A DNA stretch of 64,000 nucleotides from Muribaculaceae bacterium (GTDB lineage: Bacteria > Bacteroidota > Bacteroidia > Bacteroidales > Muribaculaceae): the NCBI GenBank assembly GCA_029058745.1, contig JAIDXM010000022.1, positions 1 through 64,000 on the forward strand. Direction: 5' to 3'. A model generated the notes under the pieces. That model searched no databases and had not been told where the DNA came from. It saw only the letters and a program-made list of their open reading frames with translations. The position numbers were made by a program, and so were the translations under genes. How positions within the stretch are numbered: the first letter of the stretch is position 1; each line of letters begins with the position of its first letter. This document shows, piece by piece, positions 8,999 to 17,460 of the stretch.

Positions 8999-10027
8999 AT
9001 GGCAGTAAACACCATATTCACCCGTTACCTCAAGGAGCTGAAGGTGCCACACACGGCATACTATTCCGATTCAATGTTCCACGGCATGACTTTCAAGTCG
9101 CTCTACGGTCTTTCGCATCTGCTGAAAACCTACGGGATAGATAACGAAGGAATGAGGTTGTCTGATAAAGACGAACTTACCAAGATGCCGGTTCCGTTTC
9201 TCGCGCAGACCAAAGACGGCATTTTCGTGATTGTAAAAGAAATCGCCCCCTCTAACAGCTCTGTAACCTACGACTCTCTGGGAGAAACTGAGACAATAGA
9301 CCTGGAGAGCTTCAAGAAAGGATGGAACGGGATAGCCCTTGTGGCCTTCCCTGATGAATCATCGCGTGAGCCTGACTATGCATCCCATCATCTCACCGAG
9401 ATTGTGTCGCGCATGTCGGGTTATCTGCTCGCGCTCTCCGCAATCGCTGTGTTCATCTACTTCTTTATCACCCGCCACGTATATTCCCACCTCTCCACAG
9501 TGCTGATAACGCTTCTCGACGGTGGCGGACTATATCTCTCATACCTTCTCCTCCAGAAATCTCTCAATATCCACACAGCCGCCTCCGACCGCGTGTGCGG
9601 TGTGCTGGAGAAAGGGGGATGCGACACGGTGATGTCGCTGAAAGTGTCGAAACTGTTCGGTGTCTTTTCCTGGAGCGAGGTAGGGTTCGGATATTTCAGT
9701 GTGTCGATGGCCACCCTCCTGCTGTTTCCGCATCTGTGGGGTTCACTCGCCCTCTGCAACCTATGCTGTCTCCCCTACACGTTCTGGAGCATATGGTACC
9801 AGAAATTCCGTGCCCGACACTGGTGCACACTGTGTGTAGGCGTACAGTCAACCCTCTGGCTACTCTTCTTCTGTTATCTTGCGGGAGGATGGTTTCACGC
9901 GGCGTTCCCGATTCATCCCGACATATGCATCCTCATCGCCGTATATGTGCTGTCGGTGCTCTTCTTAAATATGATTCTCCGAATATTCAAAAATCTCCCC
10001 ACCCATGAAAAAAATAACCATGCCTGA
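8999..10027 (+). CDS. VKOR-family membrane protein with inactive C39-like N-terminal domain
   Basis: Residues 5-118 resemble a C39 bacteriocin-type peptidase domain (YLKELKVPHT, SLYGLSHLLKTYGI). The catalytic Cys is absent, and the position of the family GHF motif reads DGIFVIV, so it should be non-catalytic and perhaps peptide-binding. Residues 140-335 form a VKOR-type helical bundle with C200/C208 and the redox motif WCTLC (C276, C279). VKOR proteins re-oxidise disulfide-forming partners in the envelope. C39-like/VKOR fusions occur in Bacteroidota next to Gly-Gly peptides. A small ORF with a Gly-Gly leader-like sequence overlaps the 3' end here. The start ATG at 8999 begins the C39-like domain directly, and no Shine-Dalgarno sequence is evident. 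Confidence 0.82.
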   Translation: MAVNTIFTRYLKELKVPHTAYYSDSMFHGMTFKSLYGLSHLLKTYGIDNEGMRLSDKDELTKMPVPFLAQTKDGIFVIVKEIAPSNSSVTYDSLGETETIDLESFKKGWNGIALVAFPDESSREPDYASHHLTEIVSRMSGYLLALSAIAVFIYFFITRHVYSHLSTVLITLLDGGGLYLSYLLLQKSLNIHTAASDRVCGVLEKGGCDTVMSLKVSKLFGVFSWSEVGFGYFSVSMATLLLFPHLWGSLALCNLCCLPYTFWSIWYQKFRARHWCTLCVGVQSTLWLLFFCYLAGGWFHAAFPIHPDICILIAVYVLSVLFLNMILRIFKNLPTHEKNNHA

Positions 10028-10145
10028 ACTTAAAAGCGCGACTATACTGAAAGCCGCCGAAATGAATATGATCCACTTCGGCGGCAACCATTCCCCTCTC
10101 ACTCCAGACCGTCTGAAAGCCATCGCGACTTCCGGGAAGTCCTGA
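10005..10145 (+). CDS. putative Gly-Gly leader peptide precursor (46 aa)
   Basis: This ORF is too short for the ORF track. It starts with MKKITMPELKSATILKAAEM, contains EMNMIHFGG, and after the GG leaves a 19-residue tail NHSPLTPDRLKAIATSGKS. The leader recalls the GG-Bacteroidales natural-product precursor type (EMxxIxGG), but has one extra residue between Glu and GG. The tail has no Cys. It overlaps the VKOR-family gene by 23 bp in another frame, which suggests coupled translation; an alternative start lies at 10020. No export ABC transporter or radical SAM enzyme is in the window. A role as a modified or secreted peptide is inference from leader and neighbour. Confidence 0.5.
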   Translation: MKKITMPELKSATILKAAEMNMIHFGGNHSPLTPDRLKAIATSGKS

Positions 10146-10192
10146 ATTCCGGCTTACTCAGAATTAAAAGAGAAACGGGATATATGTGATTT

Positions 10193-11428
10193 CTATACTT
10201 CCTTGGATTCGGCGTTCAGTTCAGCGAGCCTGTTCAATGCCTCCATGTAATAATAGTCGGCATAGATAATCGACGCGTCAATTTCCGAGCCTGCCGGATG
10301 ATGACCTGTGGAATGCAACAGGAACGATGAATGGTCATCATCCGAACGATATGCCGGAGAGGAAAGCGACGCAAGCATCTTACGCGAGAGTCCGACATAC
10401 CTGTCAGCCTGCTCCTTCCCTACATATTTGGAGAGTTCGAGAAGAGCAGAGGCCACCACGCATGCCGCCGAGGCATCGCGGGGCGCGTCTGGAATCGAGG
10501 GGTCGTCGAAATCCCAATATGGCACATAATCCTCCGGAAGACGAGAAAGGTAAGCGTCTGTCACCTTCTGCGCGAACTCCAGGAACCTCGGGTCGCGGGT
10601 CTCCCTATACACCACCGTATATCCGTATATCGCCCACGACTGTCCACGTGCCCACGTGCTGTTGTCGGCATATCCCTGATGGGTGCATCCTTTGATAAAC
10701 TCACCTGACTCCGGGTCATAAACAGCCACATGATAGCATGTGCCGTCGGGACGGAAATGATGCTCCATAGTGGTTTCCGCATGTCTCACCGCCATGTCAT
10801 ACAGTCCCTTGTCTCCCCCGTTGCGCGCTGCCCAGAAAAGCATCTCCAGATTTATCATGGTGTCCATGATGGTGTTGTGCCCGCCAAACATCTCCACATT
10901 CCTTGGCCATGCCATAAGCGTGCCGACCTTTGGATTGAATAGCGTGGCCAAAGAATCGGCCGCCGCTATAATCGTTGACTTATAGCTCTCGTCGCCTGTC
11001 ACCTCATAACCCTTCCCATAGCTGCAGAAAAACAGGAATCCAAGATCATGGTCGAATACAGGGCGGTCGAGGATGGGGCCTATTTGCGCGGTGAATAATT
11101 CCGCCTGCCGCCTTATCTCCGGGTCTTTTGTCTTCGCATAGTCCATCCAGAGGATTCCGGGCCAAAAACCGCTGCACCATTCCTCGGCACAAGACTTGCG
11201 GCAATGCCACTCCTTGGAATCACCCTCCACATTACGCGGCATCATCGTATAGTCGATGGAATCGCCATCACCCCCGAGACGCGACAACGCGAGACTCACC
11301 TTGTCGTGGCAACGTCCAAGCTCCCTGTCCGTATCCACAACCCCCTCAGCGGAGGCCTCGGCACAGGAATGAATCATAACACCTGCCACTACGCTTAAAA
11401 ATCCTACTGCTATATGTTTTATATTCAT
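10193..11428 (-). CDS. GH88 unsaturated glucuronyl hydrolase
   Basis: GH88 enzymes remove the 4,5-unsaturated uronic acid that polysaccharide lyases leave at oligosaccharide ends. Family blocks seen: FDHDLGF (about 125-131) and HNTIMDTMINL (D189), which hold the two conserved aspartates, then HQGYADNSTWARGQSWAIYG and PYWDFDDPSIPDAPRDASAA. Length (411 residues) is normal. An N-terminal hydrophobic segment ends in IHSC22, so it may be a lipoprotein, although His before the Cys pair is unusual. It is the last gene of utilisation locus 1, behind GH43 and a 162-bp gap with heptamer repeats. It converges on the small peptide gene. GH105 is the alternative, but the HQGYADxSxWARGQ block favours GH88. 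Confidence 0.85.
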   Translation of the reverse strand: MNIKHIAVGFLSVVAGVMIHSCAEASAEGVVDTDRELGRCHDKVSLALSRLGGDGDSIDYTMMPRNVEGDSKEWHCRKSCAEEWCSGFWPGILWMDYAKTKDPEIRRQAELFTAQIGPILDRPVFDHDLGFLFFCSYGKGYEVTGDESYKSTIIAAADSLATLFNPKVGTLMAWPRNVEMFGGHNTIMDTMINLEMLFWAARNGGDKGLYDMAVRHAETTMEHHFRPDGTCYHVAVYDPESGEFIKGCTHQGYADNSTWARGQSWAIYGYTVVYRETRDPRFLEFAQKVTDAYLSRLPEDYVPYWDFDDPSIPDAPRDASAACVVASALLELSKYVGKEQADRYVGLSRKMLASLSSPAYRSDDDHSSFLLHSTGHHPAGSEIDASIIYADYYYMEALNRLAELNAESKEV

Positions 11429-11550
11429 TATGATATTGGTTAATTATTTTCGAGTACCGTTCTCCGTCATAAGTTTATGCATTAGAAAATGCCCAAAATC
11501 TAAAGCCCAATGACTGACGACTAATGTCTAAAAAGCAATGTCTAAAGACT

Positions 11551-11599
11551 AATGACTATTGACTAATGACTATTGACTAATGACTAATGACTAACGACT
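11551..11599. repeat. tandem heptamer array, AAYGACT-type, 7 copies
   Basis: Seven contiguous 7-mers (AATGACT, ATTGACT, AATGACT, ATTGACT, AATGACT, AATGACT, AACGACT). Looser copies extend back to about 11505. The array runs into the stop codon of the GH43 gene at 11591-11593. Confidence 0.85.
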
Positions 11600-13237
11600 A
11601 ATCGCGAAATCATCGACATCAATCCATCCCCTGTCAGGACAATCGGAAGGCTGCACGCTGAAAAAGCCAACCTTAGCGCCTACCCACTTCCCTTCGCGGG
11701 CTTTGAAAGGCTCCTTGATTTTCTCAAATCTCTTACCATCCGTACTGTAGGAAAAATGGCATATACCATTTTCAACCTTCACTCTTAGCCATAAATCGCG
11801 CTCATAGTTGGGATGAAGTCCGGCCTTATACATCCGGCAATCCACCTCTCCGACGGGAATTACGGTTTCCTTACCCCCCTTTTCGGCATCCTTACAGGTG
11901 ATTAGTTTAATCTCGAACTTGTCGCCAACCTTCTCCACGGCAAGGCGCGCATAATCCCAACCCATCACAATCAAGCCGGACTGCTGACCATCTTTCCGGG
12001 CCGAAACCTTCACCTTGGCTGTGGCAGTAAACGAATCAGAAGGGAATTTCTGTGTCAACAGATTCGGCACCTCCCAGAAGTTCACAAACTCAGGGCTCAG
12101 GAAATGACCATACACCCTCATAAACCCATCGGACGAGGGGAACCCGAACAACGGCTGATAATTAGCGCTCCAACTCCACTGTGGCGAGAGACGAGGTGCA
12201 TTGAAATCGTCCGACTCCTGAGGGGTCATCACAAGTTTCGACTTCACGGGTTTCTCTCCTGTTTTCACCGGCTCGCCACATCCGTCGCCATCCTTGTCAG
12301 TTCCCATCACAGGCCACCCGTCAACCCAGTTGACAGGATTGAGATGTATCACGCGTCCCAGGAATCCCTTGTCCTGGAAATTGATAAACCAGGACTTCCC
12401 GTCGGGAGTATCAACGAGTCCACCCTGATGTGGCCCATTGATGTCGGTGGTTCCCTGCGCCATAACAATCTTGCTTTCATAAGGCCCGAAAGGACTCTTT
12501 GAACGCATAGCGAGCTGCCAGCCCTTGTCAACGCCACCGGCAGGCGCGAGTATGTAATACCATCCATCGCGCTTATAGAATTTAGGGCCCTCTACAGTAT
12601 GGTTCACCCCGTCGTTGCCGTCAAACACAATCACAGGGTCGCCTATTAATTCCGTTCCTTCAGGATTCATCTCCGTCACGGTCAATATACTGTTCATCCC
12701 GCTGCGACTGGCAGCCCAGGCGTTCACCATGTAAGCACGCCCGTCATCATCCCAGAGTGGAGTAGTGTCGATTATCCCCTTGTAACCTTTCACAAGCACC
12801 GGCTTCTCCCACTCCCCTCGCGGATTCCTGGTCTTTACCATGTATATCCCGAAATCAGGGTCGCCATAATATATATAGAACTCTCCGTTGTGATACCTTA
12901 TCGAGGGAGCCCAAACCCCTTTCCCATGACGGGGCACGGCATAAAAGTCGGCAGGCTCAAGCACAGGAAGCGCGTTGTTTACTATCTCCCAGTTCACAAG
13001 GTCGGTGGAATACAGAATCGGGAGTCCCGGCGACTGCGAGAAACTTGACGCGGTCATATAATACTCACCATCCACCTCCACCACATCCGGGTCGCTGTAG
13101 TCGGCGTTGATAATTGGGTTGACATATCGTCCGTTTCCCTTATCGGCCACCCACACCTCCGACACATAGGCCTCGGCTCCGGATGCCATCCCGGCAAAAA
13201 TCATGAGGAGAGCGGTCTTTATTACAGTCTTCTTCAT
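11591..13237 (-). CDS. GH43 beta-xylosidase/alpha-L-arabinofuranosidase family enzyme
   Basis: A signal peptide (1-23) precedes a five-bladed GH43 catalytic domain. The general base Asp lies in NADYSDPDVV (D49), the pKa-modulating Asp in GIIDTTPLWDDDG, and the acid Glu in NHTVEGPKFY. The C-terminal ~190 residues (from about 350, DFNAPRLSPQWSW) form the beta-sandwich common in two-domain GH43 enzymes. Such enzymes release xylose or arabinose from side chains; linkage cannot be read from sequence. It lies 4 bp after GH97 and its stop lies within the heptamer array. The protein should be periplasmic or exported. Confidence 0.88.
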   Translation of the reverse strand: MKKTVIKTALLMIFAGMASGAEAYVSEVWVADKGNGRYVNPIINADYSDPDVVEVDGEYYMTASSFSQSPGLPILYSTDLVNWEIVNNALPVLEPADFYAVPRHGKGVWAPSIRYHNGEFYIYYGDPDFGIYMVKTRNPRGEWEKPVLVKGYKGIIDTTPLWDDDGRAYMVNAWAASRSGMNSILTVTEMNPEGTELIGDPVIVFDGNDGVNHTVEGPKFYKRDGWYYILAPAGGVDKGWQLAMRSKSPFGPYESKIVMAQGTTDINGPHQGGLVDTPDGKSWFINFQDKGFLGRVIHLNPVNWVDGWPVMGTDKDGDGCGEPVKTGEKPVKSKLVMTPQESDDFNAPRLSPQWSWSANYQPLFGFPSSDGFMRVYGHFLSPEFVNFWEVPNLLTQKFPSDSFTATAKVKVSARKDGQQSGLIVMGWDYARLAVEKVGDKFEIKLITCKDAEKGGKETVIPVGEVDCRMYKAGLHPNYERDLWLRVKVENGICHFSYSTDGKRFEKIKEPFKAREGKWVGAKVGFFSVQPSDCPDRGWIDVDDFAISR

Positions 13238-13241
13238 CTTA

Positions 13242-15104
13242 TCATTTTTTTGGAGTCAGGTAAATAGCCACCCCGCCCTTAGGCTGGAGTTTGAATGAAA
13301 TAGCATCTTTCGAAGTTACAGTACGTGTGGTGCAACCAACTTTCGTGGCGGTGGCCGCTTTCGGGTCGTCGGAATATATACGAGCGGTAAACTTCCTGCC
13401 CTCCGGGAGGAAACTGAAATCCACTTTGGCAGTGCGTGCATCGTTGTTGGTCATAGCCCCCACCCACCATCTGTCGCCTTTATTCCTGGCTATGGTGATG
13501 TTCTCACCCGGAAAGCCGTCAAGCACCTTCGTGTCGTCGAACGTGGTCTCCAGATTCTCAAACCATTCAATCTCCGGTTCCCCGTGGTAACGGTCGGGGG
13601 TATCATACCAAAGGATTGTCTGCAACGGACTGTAGAACACAATAGAAGCAGCCAGCTGATGGGCATGTGTATTCTTGAGGCGGGGGTCAAAATAACAGAT
13701 TGTATAGTCGGCGGCCCCACATAGCATTCTGGTGAACGGCAGCGTCACGTTATGCGTGGCGTCGGGCCATTCCTCGTTGCCGCAAATGCCTTCCTGCGTC
13801 AGAAGATTCGGATATGTGCGTGAGAATCCGGAAGGGCGGAACTCGTCATGTATGTTCATGAGAAGCTTATTGTCGGCGGCCGCTCTCACGAGGTTGTGGA
13901 GCCATGTGGCCCACCGGTGGGAGGCATATTGCACGAAACCGCTCTTCACACCCACTATACCCCACTCCCTAAGCAATGGCAACAGCTCGTCTTGCTGCTT
14001 CATAAGCGCATGTTGGTTGACGTATAGCCATACGCCCACCCCTTTCTCCTTGCCGTAGTCAACCACCCGCTTCATATCGAGGTTGTCAACCACCTTCGTC
14101 GCATCGCCGTCATGGCTCGTGCATGGAAGATACCATAGCCAGTCGAAAAGCATATAAGGAATCTTATGCTCTGCGCAGAAGTCTATATTGCGCAGTCCGG
14201 CTTCGGTGTCTATTTTTGTGCAACGCATAATCGTGCCGGGCTTTACCCACTCTTCCGCATCGGCAATCTCGCATCCGGGGTTCAGGTTCAGAATCACGTC
14301 GTTGCCTTCAAGAAGCGATGTCGGCGAATCGGCAATCATAATCACTTTCCACGGTGTAGAGGCATATGTCACGACATCCACAGGAGAATACATCACCGAT
14401 TTCAACGTGTCGGAACCTGCCGACGCGGCCTGAAGGCGGGTAAGACACCAGTCGTCAACATCTGCGTCGGTGATTGCCAGCCATGTGCCGTCGGGATACT
14501 GCACAGTAAGCGGACGCTCCACCGGTTCGTCAATATCCCCTATCGGCAACTTATCCACAGGAGCCTGGGCCCATCTCTGCGCCCATGCCGTCACTCCTGC
14601 CGGGAAATGATACTCCGTCAGGTCATCAACAACCTTATGGAACACTGCCGTCGGATGCTCCGGGAAGAAATAGCGGAACGCGACCGCATTGTCATAGACA
14701 CGGAATTCTACATCGAGACGATAGTTGGAACCATCGGTTTTCGACATATGGACTGTGCCTCCGTTATAATTATCCCTAACTGCCGACCGTTCCCCGTAAA
14801 GCGGATGCCATGTCTCGTCGTGGGTATTATAGCTTACCGAATCCACTTTCAATCCCTCCATCCATGGCTTCGTGGAGTCAAGCTTCCGTCCGGCAAGGGC
14901 AATTGCCCTCTCCCACGTCTTGTTGTCAAGTTCAAGGCCAAGCCTGGAGTCAAGAATCACCGGCCGCCCGTTATAGTCGATACAGTAACTTTTGCCGTCA
15001 GCCTCCACCTTGACGTTTCCGCCGGGCGACTGCAAACTCATCACCTGCGCGTTCATGCCGAACGCGCAGAGTGACGAGAGCAAGGTTATATAGGTTAACT
15101 TCAT
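13242..15104 (-). CDS. GH97 alpha-glycosidase (SusB-like family)
   Basis: A signal peptide (about 1-19) is followed by the GH97 N-terminal beta-supersandwich, a TIM barrel (about 290-510) and a C-terminal beta domain. In the barrel, LFDWLWYLPC, GVWLYVNQHALMKQQDELLPL and VKSGFVQ occur. The last has no Asp where retaining GH97 alpha-galactosidases carry their nucleophile. IHDEFRPSG and NLLTQEGICGNEEWPD supply the Glu positions used as base in inverting members such as SusB. An inverting alpha-glucosidase-type mechanism is therefore more likely. The gene is 4 bp from each neighbour, so it is firmly co-transcribed with the heparinase-like lyase and GH43. Confidence 0.88.
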   Translation of the reverse strand: MKLTYITLLSSLCAFGMNAQVMSLQSPGGNVKVEADGKSYCIDYNGRPVILDSRLGLELDNKTWERAIALAGRKLDSTKPWMEGLKVDSVSYNTHDETWHPLYGERSAVRDNYNGGTVHMSKTDGSNYRLDVEFRVYDNAVAFRYFFPEHPTAVFHKVVDDLTEYHFPAGVTAWAQRWAQAPVDKLPIGDIDEPVERPLTVQYPDGTWLAITDADVDDWCLTRLQAASAGSDTLKSVMYSPVDVVTYASTPWKVIMIADSPTSLLEGNDVILNLNPGCEIADAEEWVKPGTIMRCTKIDTEAGLRNIDFCAEHKIPYMLFDWLWYLPCTSHDGDATKVVDNLDMKRVVDYGKEKGVGVWLYVNQHALMKQQDELLPLLREWGIVGVKSGFVQYASHRWATWLHNLVRAAADNKLLMNIHDEFRPSGFSRTYPNLLTQEGICGNEEWPDATHNVTLPFTRMLCGAADYTICYFDPRLKNTHAHQLAASIVFYSPLQTILWYDTPDRYHGEPEIEWFENLETTFDDTKVLDGFPGENITIARNKGDRWWVGAMTNNDARTAKVDFSFLPEGRKFTARIYSDDPKAATATKVGCTTRTVTSKDAISFKLQPKGGVAIYLTPKK

Positions 15105-15108
15105 ATCT

Positions 15109-17370
15109 TCAGTTCTTGCTTCTTATGCTTATTATTCCCGTTTTCGGTCGAACTGCCATCTCCCTTCCGTTTACTTTCAACTTATTCACTGAAGACTTGA
15201 GCGAAAGGTTGACACGTGGCTGTCCCGTCACCTCAAGGTTGTCGCCATCGAAAATGTAGCTGAGTTTCGCAAGCGACGAAGAATAGATGTCGTCGCCTCT
15301 CTTCAGCGAACTCCCATTGGAAACAAACACCCTTGAAGGTTTCTCCGGCTTGCCGTTCTTAGGATATGTCACGGCAAACATATAGGCGTCGGTAGTCCAT
15401 CCGTCGGCGTCAATCCACGAATTGAGATGCATGAGCCGTCCGTCGGCAAGCTGGTTGATATAGACATCGGTCACGTTCTTCCCGTCGTCGATGGTCAGGC
15501 CAATCCAGTTCTTGCCGTCCTTGCGGGTTATCACAGGAAGTTCCTTCTGGTCGGGGGAATCCTTCAATATTATGGCTGTGACTCCCTTCACCCTGTCGGT
15601 TGTGGCGGGAAGATGGAGACTCCAATACTGTTCGGTTCCGTCCATACTCTCCTTCGGGGCATCAATTATCTCCCAATACAGCATGTCGGGATAGTCGTGC
15701 ACGAAATTGCTCGGCGCGAGTGTCTGAGGATAAAGGGGACGTATCACCACTGCCGACTCACCATTGGTGACTTCAAGATCGCCGCCACGCTTTTTAACCT
15801 CCCCACCGGGATGCCAGAGCCATTCGAACTTTCCGGGTTCATGGCTCTCGATATCGTCAATCACAAGAATCACACTGTCAAGCCACAGGAAATGGCGTAA
15901 GTTCCGGGAAAAGAGATGCGACATCGGCCCGGTGCCGTTTGCAAGCACATATCTTACCCCGCTTCCGTCAATAAGCCCTGACATCGAACCGGGCAGCATG
16001 GTGCCCTGGTACTGCTGACGGCGAGGCTGTCCCTCTCCATTGAATTTCACTACATTATGGGCATCCGTTTGGAAGAAGTAGTTGCGGTATTCCGGCTTGC
16101 CGTAACTGCAATTGCCGGCATCCTTTATTATATCCACACCCTTGTGGAAGAGTATCAGCGAATTGGCATCGGCATGGGAGTGATTCCAGGTCATACCGCT
16201 TTTCACGGCGAGCATCGTGGCGTCTTTATCCCAGGAATCACGCATCGTGGCCCATCCGAAATCCTTCCATATATGCGACTTCGAAAGGGATGGTGACGCC
16301 GGAGCATTCGAAAGATCGGGAGTGTAAAGGAATCCCATCGGGAAATGACGGGGAAAGCCCTCCCTATGCTGACCGGGTTCCAACTGATTGATATACCATA
16401 GTGTCGCGGGGTCTTTTTCACCCATCTCATATGCCAGAATCATGGAACTCTCGCCGGTCACATTCTTATGGCTGTCGCCAAAGTTGATGCTATAAAGCAT
16501 ACCCTCCCGAGGATAGCTCACATGACTGAAGAAGTCGGCGAGTTTCCCCATCTGCGGAATCTTCTCAAGCGACGCTCCAGGATGAGAGTTCAGCCAGGCA
16601 AGACGAAGGAGCAAAGCCTCGGTGGTCCCGAAACTCGCATAGTTGATGCTCTCATACATCCCTCCGGCATCATCAAAGGTCTTCGGCTTATGCTGAATCT
16701 CATCTCCCGCGAAATCAAACCATTCAGGAAGCGACTCCACCGCCATCCGGGCATACTCTCCCGCCTGCGGCACCTCGTTGGAGATTGCGAGTCCGAGCAA
16801 CGCTCCCATACCCACGCATGAAGTCCACCAGTTATGACCCATAGAGTTAAGCGAGTGTATGCGGGTCTGGGGCACGAGCCAGTCTCCTAAAAGCGGCTCC
16901 ACGGCAAGGCGGTAAAGGCCGTCGGCTATCTCCTTCCTCTCCTTTTTCGAAAGAAGGCCATAAACGGCATCATATGCCACGGCAAGCTGGAAAGAGCGAT
17001 GTGCCATCTGCAACTCGCTGCGCCACGCCGGGTTGCGCTGCATCATCTCCGCGTCAGCCCACGATTTGGTCTTGGACACATTCAGGAGCATATCCTTAAT
17101 CTTGTCGGCATATTTCTTATCTCCTGTCAGCTGATAGGCCAACGCCAGATACTCCAGCTTCATCACATCATTGCGCTGAAGCTGCGCATCGGCCGTAGCC
17201 ATTATACTCTTATATGCATTCGCCTGGACAGAGTCTGTCGAAATCCTCTGCCTGGCCGCCGCCACCTTCTCCGGAGTGAAAAGAAGCGACGGATGTTTTA
17301 TATCTGCGCTCCCGGAAGCCGCGAAAGCCAACGAAAGCAATATCGGGAAATATATCTTTTTCATTACCAT
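15109..17370 (-). CDS. heparinase II/III-like polysaccharide lyase
   Basis: A signal peptide is followed by an (alpha/alpha) toroid N-domain, with RIHSLNSMGHNWW and an FDDAGGMYESINY segment supplying likely catalytic Asn/His/Tyr. A beta-sandwich domain with TWNHSHADANSLILF follows; this is the HxHxDxxS-type motif of Hepar_II_III proteins. The 753-residue length is typical. The family beta-eliminates uronic-acid-containing polysaccharides and creates the unsaturated ends that GH88 removes. The exact substrate is not readable. The annotated start MVMKK could equally be the second Met (17364). The gene is in the PUL 1 operon, 4 bp before GH97 and 81 bp after the beta-helix gene. Confidence 0.82.
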   Translation of the reverse strand: MVMKKIYFPILLSLAFAASGSADIKHPSLLFTPEKVAAARQRISTDSVQANAYKSIMATADAQLQRNDVMKLEYLALAYQLTGDKKYADKIKDMLLNVSKTKSWADAEMMQRNPAWRSELQMAHRSFQLAVAYDAVYGLLSKKERKEIADGLYRLAVEPLLGDWLVPQTRIHSLNSMGHNWWTSCVGMGALLGLAISNEVPQAGEYARMAVESLPEWFDFAGDEIQHKPKTFDDAGGMYESINYASFGTTEALLLRLAWLNSHPGASLEKIPQMGKLADFFSHVSYPREGMLYSINFGDSHKNVTGESSMILAYEMGEKDPATLWYINQLEPGQHREGFPRHFPMGFLYTPDLSNAPASPSLSKSHIWKDFGWATMRDSWDKDATMLAVKSGMTWNHSHADANSLILFHKGVDIIKDAGNCSYGKPEYRNYFFQTDAHNVVKFNGEGQPRRQQYQGTMLPGSMSGLIDGSGVRYVLANGTGPMSHLFSRNLRHFLWLDSVILVIDDIESHEPGKFEWLWHPGGEVKKRGGDLEVTNGESAVVIRPLYPQTLAPSNFVHDYPDMLYWEIIDAPKESMDGTEQYWSLHLPATTDRVKGVTAIILKDSPDQKELPVITRKDGKNWIGLTIDDGKNVTDVYINQLADGRLMHLNSWIDADGWTTDAYMFAVTYPKNGKPEKPSRVFVSNGSSLKRGDDIYSSSLAKLSYIFDGDNLEVTGQPRVNLSLKSSVNKLKVNGREMAVRPKTGIISIRSKN

Positions 17371-17425
17371 GTATTATCTCTCCTACCTGCTAAACTCATA
17401 GACTGACATCCAATCTCCAACAACT

Positions 17426-17460
17426 AATCTCTAACGACTAACGACTAATCTCTAATGACT
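17426..17460. repeat. tandem heptamer array, 5 copies
   Basis: AATCTCT, AACGACT, AACGACT, AATCTCT, AATGACT run without gaps. This is the same family and orientation as the array at 11551-11599. It includes the stop codon of the beta-helix gene at 17452-17454. Confidence 0.8.

Noticed and set aside
8914-9144. 76-aa + strand ORF over the terminator and VKOR start
   Set aside because: It begins in the terminator tail and is out of frame with the clear C39-like/VKOR gene.
11505-11600. Possible CRISPR array in the heptamer region
   Set aside because: The units are 7 bp and contiguous with no spacers, and there are no cas genes.
14166-15074. 302-aa + strand ORF antisense to GH97
   Set aside because: Shadow ORF; GH97 motifs on the - strand are unambiguous.
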